A program made the position numbers and the translations under genes. DNA of 64,000 nucleotides from Epiperipatus broadwayi. Its lineage: Eukaryota; Onychophora; Udeonychophora; Euonychophora; Peripatidae. The notes beneath the pieces were generated by a model, which did no database searches, was not told the DNA's origin, and saw only the letters and a list, made by a program, of their open reading frames with translations. How positions within the stretch are numbered: position 1 is the first letter of the stretch; each line of letters opens with the position of its first letter. Shown in pieces: positions 21,836 through 34,290 of this stretch. The stretch covers positions 11,271,160 to 11,335,159 of the forward strand of contig JAQFVV010012398.1 in assembly GCA_028023455.1 (NCBI GenBank), read 5' to 3'.

Positions 21836-22439
21836 TCAGCTTTGTTGCAACTATTTCAAACTAGACAGTGGTTTTAGCAAAAAACAAAACATCCTTTTTT
21901 AAAAAAAAACATTACAGAGAAAGCGGTTTTTTATTTATTTTATAATTGTTTTCTTCATTGTTCTGCAGTCTTTTTTTATTGTTATTGTTTTCTGCTCTTG
22001 ATATAAATCAATTAGTTACATTAAATGCTACCAAGATTATTCAGATACACATCACTATCTAATTTATATAGAATAGAGTATAATATATTTTTAAATATAT
22101 AAAAATAATTAGCTTAAATGTATTTTTAAATACAATCAATTCCTTTATTTTGTATAAAAAAATATCATAATTTAATAATTTATAATTAAAATTCTTATTA
22201 ATTGTAAAAAATACATATATTAAATAATGATACTAATAATCATATATTGAAGTGTTCCAGAGATTATGTGGCAGATTGAGTATAACAGTTTCATTTATTT
22301 GAGCAAATGGCCTTTTGTTGGGAATTGTTTAAGAAACTTTTAGCTCAAAACCTTATATCTGAAGAAGTATAATACTGTCTGCCATTGTTATTTTAGATAA
22401 TAGAACAGGCTAGTGTAATTGTTTCTTGTCTTTTATTTT
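21836..22439. other. SINE tail and AT-rich spacer, no gene
   Basis: The first part (A-rich, with TTTGTTGCAACTATTTC) may be the SINE body. The rest shows nothing recognisable. Confidence 0.4.
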
Positions 22440-22990
22440 ATTCGATTGCATTAGAGAATTAAAGCAAGCATTATTATTAATGGAAAAATCAGATATTTGA
22501 AAAGAAAATTGTTGTTTAAGAAGAATTTATACTAGCTCCAATTAATTATTAAGATGGAATGTAATTTTCAAGCTAGTTTGTACATTGATGATTGTGCTAT
22601 TTTTTCTAATTCCAATAATGTTCTACAATGTATTTAATATTTTCCTTGCAATCTATTATGGTTTTGGTTTACTATTTAATGTTTAGAAAAATTCAAATCC
22701 TTTATTAGCCACCGATGGTAGAATTCCGGCAATTTTTAGCTTGGATAGTCATCAATAATAAGAATTTATTTAAATATCTTGGTGGGGGGTTTTTTTTTTT
22801 TTAGTAGAAAGGCAATTTTGAATGTTGAGATGCAACATAAACTCCATTATTCTGCTGCTGGATATTTCATTGTAATGATATAATTTCTGTAGTTAAATTT
22901 GCTCAATTTACTCTATGGAAATGAATCATTAAACTCTCATTGATATCACCAGCATCCTCTTGATAAAGAGTATGCCCATTCCATCTCCAA
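22440..22990 (+). mobile_element. Non-LTR retrotransposon fragment, family Y copy 2 (RT)
   Basis: Plus-strand frames carry a catalytic-box-like YIDDCAIFSNS near 22590, then IRIYLNILVGG, and later SIILLLDISL and YSMEMNH in the order of Y1 and Y3 (YLGS, SAAFGK, LLYGSE equivalents). Several frameshifts and a poly-T insertion near 22790. No flanking duplication resolved. Confidence 0.5.
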
Positions 22991-24520
22991 GAGAGAAAAA
23001 AAAAACGATAACAGATCATAAATGTAAGTTTTGCAATATTATACAATACAATCTATGTTTATCCATTATTATTATTTGATATTTTTGATGCTGATTTTTA
23101 ACTTCTGCAGCAAACTTTTCTTTTTGAAATATTTCAGTGTTGTCATGGTATTGTATATTTTGCTATAACTTCTCAGTAGTAACAGTCAACATTTTTAGAA
23201 TGATATGAAGGTACTAGAAGAAATTCCATTTAAGTATGCTTTATAAGAGTTTCTTAAGACCATTCAGTTCAATATATTTAGTTTTATGGCAATGATATTA
23301 TAGTTTACTATTGTAAAATTCCATCTTTGTATTGAGCATATGAAACAATAAACTGTAAAAGACTTTGAAAAAAGTGTTTTATGCTGAAACTTATCACATT
23401 TTTTATTGAAAGACTAGAAAAATAATATTGATTGTTCTCATCGGAAAGATATGGTTGAAAATGAAATACAATGGAGAGAATACAAATTAAATAAAGATTT
23501 CTAAATTAGTTTAAAAATAAAGATAAATTGTGAAATATTAAAATCACAAAATATTAAATAAATTGATCAAAAAATGCCCTGATATATGTTGATATGTTTA
23601 CAGTGATGGATTGATTTGTATTATAGTCATAAAGCTTATTTCTAATGTTTTTATTATTTTTCTTTTTTTTTAAAATAAAGTTAGAATGGCCGTCTTGTTT
23701 CTAAATGACATTAAATTTGAAAGGCAAAAAAGTATTTAGCCTATAAAACTTACAAATTATTAACTTAATAATTTCCAAGCATCCATCATTTAAATTCTGC
23801 TGAAAGTAAAAAGTTTCAAATAATATATATAATATTTTACAAAATTTGTAACTATATATTAGATTTTCCTCATATTTGAATTGTCAGATGCTTTCAAACT
23901 ATCGATAGTCTGTAGATGGCAGGTAATAGAATAATTTTTACATATGAAGGTCAATTATGAATGACAAATACACAGTGCCTGACCAAGAGCTCTTGCTGCC
24001 TTGTGGGATAAGATATTGTTTCACCAAAGGCTGGATACTGCTTTTGCTTTTTCTTCTTCAATCATTTATGTTATGTATAGAGTCAATAGTCATGATCCGT
24101 TATGCCTTCGGACATGTTCTTTTGCTAACTGACGATAGGAGTGTGTTTTTTTTAAACAACTTTTTTCTCCTTTATTCATACCGCATTTCAGACTCCGGTT
24201 CCCATTTTTAAAAAAAATTTAAGCCCATTTTAAAAAAGCAATGATGGAGACAGGCTTAGTAAACTAGCAATCCTGAGTTTTGATTATTGCTCAAGGCAAT
24301 ACAATCATTAAAGAGGTGATTTGGAACTGGATTTGAATGAGGCAGGAGGTTTAACTGGCAAAGATTATATATTTATGCAGCCTTATTTAGGGATCTTTCT
24401 GTTTACCACAGAAACAAAAGGCTGTAATAAATGTGGTCTTAAAAATAACCTATGATAAAGCTCGAGACAATGATAATACTAAAGGTAAGTATTATAAATC
24501 TTTTTTTTTTTCTAAATACA
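22991..24520. other. Mostly AT-rich, no gene recognised
   Basis: The 84-residue plus-strand frame at 23957-24211 is hydrophobic and resembles nothing known. The stretch 24230-24480 just before family-Y endonuclease may be that element's 5' leader, which cannot be confirmed. Confidence 0.4.
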
Positions 24521-24530
24521 GATACAGGTA

Positions 24531-25525
24531 CATGGAATGTGCGAACTTCTTGCCAAACCATCAAGACTAGAATGGAGGACTGTTTGATGGCTAAAGAGTT
24601 ATTAAGATTTATGATCGATATACCTGCTCTTAGTGAAACTTGTCTACCCAGAGAAAGGAATTTTAATAGAACAGATATATAATAAGTTTATTTAAAAGGG
24701 CAGATCAATCAATGAAAGTAGAATGCATGGTGGTGAATTTGTTTAAAATCTATTTTAGGATTTTCTATTTTTAAAATTCTAGATTGTATCGCTAAAGGCT
24801 AATAATGTAAAAACTCTTTTTGCACAGTGATACTAGTGCTCATATTATTAGTGCCTATACTCCAATCTTATATTCAAAGAAGGTAGCTTTTATTCCTCGC
24901 TGAACATCAATTTTTTCTTCTTGGAGGCTTTAATGCAATGTGTGCATTTGTACACACAGACTTTGACCAAAAGTTATTGAAAATAATATCGGTATTGTAA
25001 TTTCAAATTGTTTGTTATTATTGAATTTTTACACAATACAGAGATTGACTTTCATAAACAGATAGAAAGTCTACTATAAAGGAATGTGGATCCATTCATA
25101 CTCAAAAATAGTTCCATTTAATAAATTATACTATAGTTAGGAGTTTGAATACAAGAGAAGTTTCTCATTATGCAAGCACTTAGACATGCATATTGTTGAA
25201 CAGATCATAGAATTGTATGTTCCAAGATTAAAGTGATGGTTGTATTAAAAAATTGATATTCCAATGATATTCACAAGAAAATTGATGTTCATTCTTTAGA
25301 AGAATTTACTATATGTTCAAAATTTGAACAGCTATTAAAACACTAAAATTACTCTTTTGAATCATCAGGACTGTCATATTACTGAAACATTAAATTCTCT
25401 TAAGAACTGTTATGGATACAAGTAAATCTATTCTTGGATTCATTTAAAAATAGAATGAGGTTTGATTTTTTGACAATGATTTTATTTTTTGAAATTTATA
25501 AAAATAAAAAAAGTCAAATTATGAA
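24531..25525 (+). pseudogene. Family Y apurinic-type endonuclease domain
   Basis: GTWNVRTSCQTIKTRMEDCL opens the domain (24530 on), with ALSETCLPRE following. These match the WNVRTL and ALSETRL motifs of APE-type LINE endonucleases; the Glu of SET is a metal ligand in the family. After frameshifts, IISAYTPI, a degraded LGGFNA (family GDFNA) and NRSxNCMF-like remnants (family DHRLV) follow to about 25225. Linker residues to 25525 are weak. The enzyme would nick target DNA to prime reverse transcription. Confidence 0.65.
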
Positions 25526-25529
25526 TTCT

Positions 25530-27140
25530 TGTTCAAACTTAATACTGATATGATAACTAACGCTGTTCATTGCTTAACAGATTTTTTCTCTTGCCATTAT
25601 ATTTCATCTTCTAATCATTCATATGATTTCTCTGACTATATTGCCAGTTATGATTTTCTTCGTTGTGTAAAATTTAGTTTTCAACAAGGAGTGTTTGCTT
25701 TTTGTAGGCTTTTTCAGCTGGTTTTGATGATATACCTGTATTTATTTATAAAGATTGCATGGATATTGTAATTTCTGTACTTTTTATTTTTAATCTTTCT
25801 ATCCAAAAGTCACTTTGGTCATAAAAGTATGTTTAAAATTGTAGACTACTTTCAACATTATCAGTGCCAGTTAAATTGTTTGAATTGGTTGTATATAAAT
25901 CCGTGCATATTTATCTCAAGAAATTTATTCCAGAATTTCAGTATGGATTTATGAGAAACAGGTTCATTACTGCAAACGTTATATTTTATTGATGCTGTGT
26001 TACATACTGTTCATAATCAAAATCAAATTGATACAATTCTTTTTTTATTATTATTATTTAAGTTAGATTATCCGAAATAAATTAAACATTGGTTAGAATG
26101 GTTTGCTTTTTTTTTTTGTATAAAAGATTACTTTCAGGTGTTCCTCAGGAATCTATTTTGGAACCATTTCTTTTCAATATATATACTTTTGATTTATATT
26201 ATATTTATTACTGCATTTCATGTTTTGCTTCTGATATTAAGATTCATAAATACGTTAAAACATTTAATGATTGCAATTATCTACAAAATTGTGTCAGTAG
26301 ATTTGAATTATGGTGCACAAATAATTATATGAACATAAATGAGGGTAAAACAAAAATATTTTTTTTTTAGAAGAAAAACAAATACTATATTATTTAATTA
26401 TATATTAAAAGGAAATAATACTTTGAGAGTAGTAAATGAATGTAAAGTTTTAGGTATTGTTTTAGTTTCTAAATTACTATTTTTAAATCATGTACAATAT
26501 TTATGATCTAAAGCATTTAAGGTTATGGTTTGGTTTTCATCTTCAGGTGAGTAAGATTCCTTAAAAGAGAAACTTATGAATATTTTTTTTGTCTTTGAGT
26601 ATTACCAATCCTAAACTATGGCAGTGTTTAGAACTCTGACAATCACCCTCATAGTTAAAAATTGGATACTGTACAAATAAAATTTTTAAATTATTACAGT
26701 GCAAAATTTGGCATATTATGTAATTCTTCTTGTATTTCCTTAAAAATTATTAAGAAATTTTAATAATATTGTATTTCTTGTAAAAGTAATTAAAAAACAA
26801 ATATAATAAACTGTACCAGTGAAATTTCTTAGTGTTACGTACATGTTTGAAACATGTCACAATGCGAAATTTAAAAAAATATTAAAAAAATTCTGCATTA
26901 TTTAGATATCCAAGATTATGTAATACCTTTTATCATGTTGGTATTCATCATCATTAACTGAATGAAATAATAAGTGTAATCAATATATATAAACAAGATT
27001 AAATATTTTTGTATTCATATATATAATGTTTTTGTCATGTTTTTTTGTTGTTGTTTATTATTAGTAGTATTGTGTTTTATAATTAGACTGTTTATCTATG
27101 CCTATAAAATACATTTATTTAAATGAATTGAATTAGAATG
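25530..27140 (+). mobile_element. Jockey-type LINE, copy J1 (RT to 3' end), inserted in Y3
   Basis: Frame 25529-25771 has LTDFFSCHYISSSNHSYDFS and the pre-RT linker. Shifted frames give LSVPVKLFE and FIPEFQYGFMRN. Frame 26089-26370 has LSGVPQESILEPFLFNIYTF (family GVPQGSxLGPLLFxIYIND), then the YADD position as FASDIKIHKYV (Ala-Ser-Asp), and NYMNINEGKTKIF. KVLGIVLVSKL and LPILNYGSV follow. The 3' end near 27135 is AT-rich, ending TTTAAATGAATTGAATT. The S-for-D change in the catalytic pair and many shifts show it is dead. Confidence 0.75.
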
Positions 27141-27169
27141 AAACGTGACAGTTTCTTCTTGTCAGAATA

Positions 27170-28945
27170 ATAGATTAAATTTGAAACTTCAAAATAACTA
27201 CTGAGATCTGAAGACTGAAGTTCAAATACTGACAAGAAGGCTTCAAAGTAATTGGTAGTTTAAAACTACAACGAAGATACAGGCATTTGCTTATCATGGT
27301 CATTTTAATTTTTTTTTGATGCATTGAAAACACTATATGTTGTTGAGAAACAGTATCACAATCCTATTAAATCTAACAATACAGCATGCTCATTTGATGA
27401 TAGTGTCATATTTAATGGGTGGAAGGATTATTTTGATTACTTTTTGAATAATAATACAAAAAATTGAAATGACAACTTTTAATGGTGTCTCCATTTTATT
27501 TGCTCCTTTAGATTTTGACAAAGATTAAGACTGCTGTCCTAATGAAATATCTGGGGAAGTTTTAAAAGAACATTAGCTCCAAAAATTTTGGATTTTTTTA
27601 GGAATATAGGGATCTTTAAAGTTGTGCCACTTAATGTTAAACATGTTTTTATTAGCCAATTTTTTTAAAAACAGACTCATTATCATGAGTCATAATCCAA
27701 TATTACAAAGATACATGCAAGAATTTTGTTGAATATGTTTCTTCCAGACACATACATGTATGGTTACTAGGCACTCTGTGATTTTAGAGAATCAAGAACC
27801 ACTATAGACATGGATTTTATTGTCAGGCAAATGCCAGAAATAGAATAATTTATGTTGCTTTTATTAATTTAGTGATGATGGAATGAAACGTAATGTTGTT
27901 ATAGGTGGAAAATCAGGCATGTCAAATGAAAACTGGTATTAAACAAAGGTTTGTATTTGCTCAAACATTATTTTTAATTTTTATAATGATGCTTTTTGGA
28001 ATTGTTTATAAGTGGCACAATCAAACAGGGATGAAGATAGAAGTTAGATAGTGGAATTCTCAGTTTGAATCAAAGACTAAAAGAAAAAATTCATGAAATC
28101 TGGATTATATAATGTTGATAATTGTGTTATTTTTGCTAGTTCACAAAATGATTTACGGAATGTATTTAAGGTTTTGAATACACATGTAAAGAATTTTGTT
28201 TATTAATTGATCAAAAACAAATACAAATTGTTTATCAATGCAGGGATGAGAAAAATCCTCAGCAACTTGGATAGTTATCAATTTCAGAATGTAAACCACT
28301 TTAAATATGTTAGTAGATTTATAAGTAAAAAAGTGAACTTTGGTATTGAAAATACAACACAGACTCCAATGTGCTTCTGGTGCTTTTAATAAGTTAAAAG
28401 AATATTTCATCACTGAAAAATAACTATTGCAACTAAGTTATCTGTCTATAGAGCTATTTATTTTACCTAATTTATTATGTGGAAGTGAAACTGGATATTA
28501 TCAATGCAATATAAATGGCATTAAAACATTTTATTTAAGGAAGCTGTAAAATTTTAAAAACATAAATCATAAAGTCAATCAATATGTTTTTAATTTATTG
28601 AATGGTGATACTATAGAGTGCTTTTTGATTAATTTGAGCATGATTTTTCTAGAAGTATATATTTTTTAAATCATAAAAATAATCTCAGAGATATTTTAAA
28701 GAAATGCATTGTCAATTATATCTATTAATAAAATATGGCAGAAAATAATATATATTAGAGAGCTACAATTAGACATGGTGTTGAATTATTTCAGAAAGGT
28801 TTTCTGCTGAAGAAATTAAAAGACAACATCTTAAAATATCAAATAGAAAGGAAAAACCTGATCAGCATGTGCTATCAGTGGAAGTATTTGTTGTTTTGAT
28901 TACAATGGTCACAATTAGGTATGACTGGCTGTTTATTATTATTAT
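27170..28945 (+). pseudogene. Family Y reverse transcriptase and C-terminus
   Basis: FFDALKTLYVVEKQYHNPIK near 27325 is the pre-RT linker; CCPNEISGEVLK corresponds to DGIPAEVYK. The catalytic box reads YNVDNCVIFASSQNDLRNVF near 28110, with the first catalytic Asp present and the second replaced by Asn. Then come FKYVSRFISKK, RAIYFT and RATIRHGVELFQ near 28760, and the degraded C-terminal finger CAISGSICC (second Cys now Ser). Stops and frameshifts throughout. Confidence 0.65.
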
Positions 28946-29555
28946 TTGGAGTGATGAATATTTTTAGAAAAATTCAAACTTTATTTCTATTTTTCCATAT
29001 ACATTTCATTGTTAATAAAAAATACATCGGTTAGTAGGGAGCATAACATTTTGATTTCATATTTAGATTCATGAATATAAATGTCATCTTAGATTCCGTT
29101 TTACAAATCTAAAGTCACTGGTTTGGACGAGCTGTCACTACTCAGGCCATTATCATCTGAATAAGAAAGGAAAATAAGAACATTCAAAGTGAGCTAACAC
29201 TTGAATGCATGAATAAAGTTTGAATTTTCTAAAAACAATTAGTGTGATATATAATTACTATTTAAATGCCCATCAAATCTTCAGACAATTATTTTAAAAA
29301 ATACTATTATAACTGTGAAGTGTTTTTTTTTATTAAATGAAAAGAAAAAAAAAATAGCTTTTTGTGTAGAGGCTTAGTGTTTTAAGTTCAAACTTGTTAA
29401 TTAAAATGCCTTTTTAAGTAAATATTTAATGTTGTTGAATATTGTAATATATAAATTTTAACAATTATTTTTTTATGATTAAAATCTTATCAGTATTTTA
29501 CAGCATATATCTTGTAAATGTATTAAATTTATTAAGCGCAAGCAGATGATATAAT
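28946..29555. other. No gene recognised
   Basis: AT-rich. An AATAAA-containing stretch near 29010 may be the Y3 3' trailer. Confidence 0.4.
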
Positions 29556-29733
29556 GTGAAAGGCTAAAATCTTTGAAAGATGCGCCTTAAAAATGCTTAT
29601 GGGTTCCATCTTGTTCTCGTATTTCTGACTTCTGTTTTTGAATTGAGAGTTCCACGTGCAGTCATTATTACATCTGATTGGCTGTCACATAAGCATTTTT
29701 AAGGAGCATCTTTTGAAGGTTTTAGCCTTTCAC
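29556..29733. mobile_element. 178-bp MITE with ~50-bp terminal inverted repeats
   Basis: The left end GTGAAAGGCTAAAATCTTTG and the reverse complement of the right end GTGAAAGGCTAAAACCTTCA match, and the similarity runs on through AAGATGCGCCTTAAAAATGC to about 50 bp with few mismatches. The ~80-bp centre is GC-richer and has no frame. Flanks are ATAAT and GTTATT, so a 2- or 3-bp TA/TAA target duplication is possible but not certain. Confidence 0.8.
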
Positions 29734-29739
29734 GTTATT

Positions 29740-30127
29740 AGCATATATCTTGATGTAATATTTCAGCATAACAACTAGTATACTAAAATTTGGTTAATAA
29801 TATAATGGATTATGATCATCTTTTTAATTTAATTTACACATAGTTGGACAGGGGTTTATAAACTAAAGGTCATTGGATGGGGAGTGTAATGCTCAGATAA
29901 CAATTTTATAACAAATGTTTTTGAATGCTAAATCCAAGTATGAAATCAAAGTGGTTGTTGGTTAAGAGATAGATGCTTGATTTGTTAAATTTTTAATTCT
30001 GAAAGAAATATATGTTAATATTGCATATTCATCTTGTTCAAAAATTGGGCAAATTTTAATTGTGATATAATTGGATCTGGGGTTTGTAAATATGCTGATT
30101 AATTTTATTAACTATGTTTTTGCAGTC
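29740..30127. other. No gene recognised
   Basis: AT-rich spacer between the MITE and a SINE. Confidence 0.5.
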
Positions 30128-30240
30128 AAGCATTGGTGGTCGAGAGGTCAGCGACAGCTGTTTTCCAAGTAGTTGTCCTGGGTTGGCGGATTCACTTCCC
30201 GGCTGATGCTATGACACATGAGGAAAAAAAACTATGGTTT
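30128..30240 (+). mobile_element. tRNA-derived SINE head, copy 2
   Basis: GGTGGTCGAGAGGTCAGCG (A-box-like) and TTCACTTCCCGGCTGATGC (B-box region) match copies at 21729 and 52865. It ends GACACATGAGG and an A-run. The internal part differs from copy 1 by many substitutions, so the copies are old. The overlapping 66-residue frame at 30133-30333 is incidental. Confidence 0.7.
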
Positions 30241-30514
30241 TGCAATATTTTTAATTTGGTAGAACGATATTTAATAAAAATTAAAGGATTTGGTCTGCAA
30301 ATTTGGATTTTATCAAAAACTCCCAGATTCTAAACAATCCCCTCCTCCCTCCATCTTAAAATGAATTAAGAAACTGATTTTCCTTTAAAATACAGAAAAT
30401 GATATAATGATCTATAATAGACTACCATATTGCTATTAAAGATCAAGTTGAGAACTAACATTAAAAATAATTAAAATAGCTAATAATAATAAAGATTATT
30501 ATGTTTAATGTATA

Positions 30515-30712
30515 TTATTGTCATATTGATATTTATCATTTAAGTGTAAATAAAATAAAAAATATTATTAATATATATAAACAATCGTAATATACTTCTG
30601 TATTCATATATATGATATTTTTGTTTTGTTTTTTGTTTTTGTTATAGTGTTCTGCAATTGGGGGTTTATATATGTGCCTATAGAATATATTTATTTAAAT
30701 AAATTGAATTAT
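30515..30712 (+). mobile_element. Jockey-type LINE 3' fragment, copy J2
   Basis: It aligns with the 3' untranslated end of J1 (26925-27135): ATATATATAAACAA, GTATTCATATATAT, then TTTATTTAAATAAATTGAAT at the end. No coding sequence. Immediately to its right begins the 3' end of LINE X copy 1 on the opposite strand. Confidence 0.65.
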
Positions 30713-30999
30713 CATTGCTGCTGCTGCTTTTAAGGAACAATTTTATTAAATTTTGTTTACAAAAATACACAGGTTTGATTGCAAGGGTTACAGTGGCAAT
30801 CTTTTTTTCTTGGGTTTAAATTATTCAATATTTAAAATTACATCAATCATTTGTAATTTATATTTAAGTATCAAAGTTTTTAATTTGTTAATATATCTGC
30901 TAAAAACTTGTTCTATCTTCAGGTTGCTAGAGCATAGTTCAATATATAAAAACCAACAACACTAACTGCTGAACAGTTGTTTGTACTATTTTAAATTAG

Positions 31000-31298
31000 A
31001 GGCTTGCTGATTGCTTGAGAAGGGACCAAGTTGCCACATGTATGTCTGGAGGAGCAATTCTGGAATCCTTATCCTTAAGTTGCTTAAGTTTGTTTATAAA
31101 TGTTGATGGATGTCACCTGGTATTATTTCCTAGAATAAATGTACATCGAGTACACCAAAATGCAAATAGTACAAATGCGTTTGCCTGGGCTGTGGGTGTG
31201 GTATACTTTTGACATGAACTTGTTATTTGCTGAATTGAGAGTTTTGGTTGCCTATATGTATTTGAGATAGATCGTGAATTTTGTTTAAGGCTTGACAT
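31000..31298 (-). pseudogene. Family X ORF2 C-terminal region (X1)
   Basis: Frame 31113-31298 has FVLFAFWCTRCTFILGNNTR, matching X2 FWCTRCTFALYSNTR near 41330 and a comparable block in X3 (48948-49223). Similar W-x-x-R-C-x-F endings are seen in several LINE ORF2 proteins. The upstream zinc knuckle is not readable here but is intact in X4. Confidence 0.6.
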
Positions 31299-31850
31299 GA
31301 GTAGAAAGTATATTGCAGTGTTTATTCAGCTGCATGGCTCATTCCACAGAATGGATCAGTGTGTTTGTACAGCCATTGGTAAGATATCTGATAAAGTATG
31401 AGGTAGGTAAGATATGCAGGTTAAGTTGATTAGAAAATCAAATAATTTTGGCTCAAGTGATCATCTCTGGAATTTGTGTAATAGTTATTTATTGTTGATC
31501 GTTAGCATGAGGGAATTTAGAGCAGAAAAGTGTTTGGGTATAGCAAAGTGTGTATTTGCCAATAGGTGTATTTACCAACATGATGTAGAGGTATTTGAAT
31601 GTGTATACTTTGTACTGATTTAATATGAAATGCCAGTTAACCAGATATTGGTGGGGGCTTGTCAGTAAGTCTTACGACAATTAGACATTGAACTGTTCTC
31701 TGAATTCTGAAGGTTTCAAGGTTATGAAGTCCCTATCCATTTTGAGTAGATGGTTGTCTAAGCTGTTTATGAGATATGGAAACTACATTTCTGCCCCACA
31801 GAAGCTTTTTGCAAAAGGAGGAAATGACAAATGTAAATACTTTTGTGAAT

Positions 31851-33144
31851 TTAATTATGGGTGTGTAATAATTTATCTTTGTTATAACAAGTATATTGAA
31901 CAGATGGATTTTTGAATAGATGAAGGTATGCTTTGAATAAGGGAGTAATAATTTTTAATGTGTGATCTTTAAGTTTGTTTTGTATATTTTGTCTCATTCC
32001 ATGTGTTTCTAAATAAAATGGGAAGCCAAGAAACATGGTGGGATTATCTTTAAAGGTTTTTGTATGTGGTTTATTGGTATACAGTGACCATGCAGCAGTT
32101 TTGTTAAGATTGCTCTTTAGTTTGTGAGTAGATGTGTAGTTTTGAAGTATTTTTTGAAGCATTGGTAGTTGTTTGTATGAAAGGACGAAGACAGATATGT
32201 CATCCATACATGCAATACATACATGAGGTGAACTATTCCGTGTGGGGGATATGGGTACCAGTTATTTTCTGCTGAATTTGTATTAGAAGAGGATTGATAT
32301 AATAAATGAATAGAAGCGAGCTTAGCAGTGATCCTTAGGAAATGGATTGAGTAGGAGTGAATGAATTTGAATTTTTTCCCATTAAAAATAATGTGTATCT
32401 TATGGCTTAGGTTGGTGATTAGATATAGCAATGTACTTGGTATTGTAGTTTCAGGAAGCATATCTATTAATGTTTTAATGTGAACTGAATCAAAGGCTGC
32501 TTCAATGTCAACCTGTATAACCATGGGTGCATTTTTTTTCCTTGCACAGCATTTTGAATTGTTTTAAACATTTGTGCAGCTTGTGTGGTCGATGAATCCT
32601 TCTTAGCAAATTGCATTGTTGAAATCAGGGGAAGCAAGTGCACCTCTAATTGGTCTTTTATGATTTTTTCCAAGATTTTTATGGCTAGTGGACCCATGGA
32701 GATAGGCTGAAAGTTAGAAAGTGTAGATATTGATGTTGGCTTTTTGATGAATGGAACCAAAGCTATGGGGTATAGGCCTTTAATTGGATATATTTTTTGT
32801 GAGAGATAGTTAGCAAGGCTACAGAGATATCTGTTAGTGAATTGACTAAGATGAGAAAATATAAGATTAAATATTCCTTTAGTTTTTAGATGACATGCCT
32901 TGTGAATGGTTGCCAGCCTATCATTAAATTGATCAATACAGAATAGTTCCTGTGTTTTGTGAAGTCCAAAATAGCCTGGAGTTGGATTGAAAGCAGGATG
33001 TGTTTGTAGCTTTTTTCTGAAAATGTTGGTATAGGATGGATCATGTTGTGACTGGCATAGGTGGCCCCTTCTGATTTGCAGTGCCATTGGGACTCTCATC
33101 TTGGAGGAGTTGCCTAGTGCCCATCTAATATCCCTGCAGTCCAA
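31851..33144 (-). pseudogene. Family X reverse transcriptase (X1)
   Basis: Three overlapping frames (32467-33144, 32117-32524, 31851-32207) together hold the RT. The first contains KGLYPIALVPFIKKPTSIST and LSNFQPISMGPLAIKILEKI, the pre-catalytic fingers. The second opens with box A VIQVDIEAAFDSVHIKTLID (catalytic Asp in QVDIE). The third opens with the catalytic box as MDDISVFVLSYKQLPMLQKI, preceded upstream by a Cys codon. THKLKSNLNKTAAWSLY and FLGFPFYLETHGMRQNIQ follow. Two frameshifts break it. X2 and X4 carry the same MD(D/E) box. Confidence 0.75.
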
Positions 33145-33476
33145 GTGTGTTGTTGACTGAGACAGATTTTTGCTTTTTTGATTGCAAGATACTCTTTAAG
33201 TTGTTGACAGGTTTTATTGTATGTTTATATAAGCTTGTATATCTGCTGATAAGTATGATGGGTAGTATTTGCTATAGCTAATCGCTTGTGGTGAATCTCA
33301 TCGGCCATTGCAAGAAGACAAGAGGGGGGAGTAGATTGCCATGTAATATGGTGAATGTTAAAGGAAATTATGTTTATAAATGCAAGATATTTTTGAATTG
33401 GGTCAATGGTTAATCCTTCCAATTTACATAGCATTATATATATATCAAAATTCAGTGGTGTTTGATGGAAGAGAAT

Positions 33477-34170
33477 TCATGTAGTTATTTCAAGTTGTAT
33501 ATTGGTGATGTGTAGGTGATTTAAGTTAATTGTGATGGTTTGTGCAGAGTAATCAGAGAGCAGAGTAGGATTAATATTGAGGTTAATTAGATTGTGCAAC
33601 ATTGGTGAATAGAAGCACAAGTCAGTGAGGGTGGCATATCGTTTGTTATGAAAGATAACTGCATTATTGGATAGAAAACCCTGTGCACTCATAAGGGGTG
33701 TGGCAAGCTGGTGAAGCCATTTTGATGTAAATTCAGAGTATTGAAGGTTAAAGTCACCCATTAATACAGTGGGGTGAGTAGAAGATCCAATCATTGAATT
33801 AATGGTAAGTATAATGCTGGATATATTTCTTGGACTGGGGGGGATATATACAAATATGACATTGATTGCTCTATGACATGATGGTAAAAATGTAATTAAT
33901 AAATGAGAATCAATATAAAGAATTTTAAATGTTGTGAAGGGGCATGCTGTGGCTATAACAATTCTAGTTCCAGCTGATGGTGATGAGTTGTCTCTGGGGA
34001 GCATGCACAGAAGCCTTGTTTATTTAGATATTGTGAAGGGTTAATTTTTGAGCCACTGTAGATTTTAGTTTCTAGTGATGTGTCTGAATAATGTCTATCC
34101 ACTGATTTAACTGATATAACTCTGCAATGGAATTGATTCCTCTAATATTTAGTGAAGTGATTTTAATCTT
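33477..34170 (-). pseudogene. Family X endonuclease domain (X1)
   Basis: ATGAAGATTAAAATCACTTC near 34170 starts MKIKITSLNIRGIN, the SLNIRG opening of APE-type LINE endonucleases; LETKI is the metal-binding Glu motif in a shifted frame. Frame 33477-34004 (175 residues) contains VLMGDFNLQYSEF (GDFN motif), then YATLTDLCFYSP and LLSDYSAQTITI, the SDH-type C-terminal motif with Tyr replacing His. X2 carries the matching HQIYFPLMNAEGFLPDNAV block near 38920. Confidence 0.75.
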
Positions 34171-34290
34171 CATTTAAATTAATAGGGAGAAGTTTATTTG
34201 TTATATATGCAATTTAGTGTTATACTCTGCTAATTAGTGAAAGATTAATAAGGGATGCTAGTTTTAGTTGCTTTCTAATTAGAATTGTTG

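Larger units (their letters stand above)
24525..28945 (+). mobile_element. Non-LTR retrotransposon, family Y copy 3, split by a jockey-type insertion
   Basis: The endonuclease half (24525-25525) and the RT half (27150-28945) are the two parts of one family-Y element, interrupted by jockey-type copy J1 (about 25530-27140). The break falls in the linker between endonuclease and RT, and linker residues (FDALKTLYV) resume right after J1. This is the most complete Y copy, with every domain represented but all broken. The 3' end has a short (TTA)n run near 28930. Confidence 0.7.

Noticed and set aside
27215-27250. Another hammerhead core at CTGACAAGAAGGC
   Set aside because: The core needs CUGANGA, and here CUGACAA is followed by no GAAA at the right distance.
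31015-31915. Several plus-strand frames of 65-75 residues
   Set aside because: They are antisense shadows of LINE X1 ORF2, whose minus-strand motifs match three other copies.
31851-32207. The MDD catalytic box as evidence of a retrovirus
   Set aside because: YMDD is typical of retroviral RT, but APE-type endonuclease upstream, two-ORF layout and absence of protease, integrase and LTRs show a LINE.
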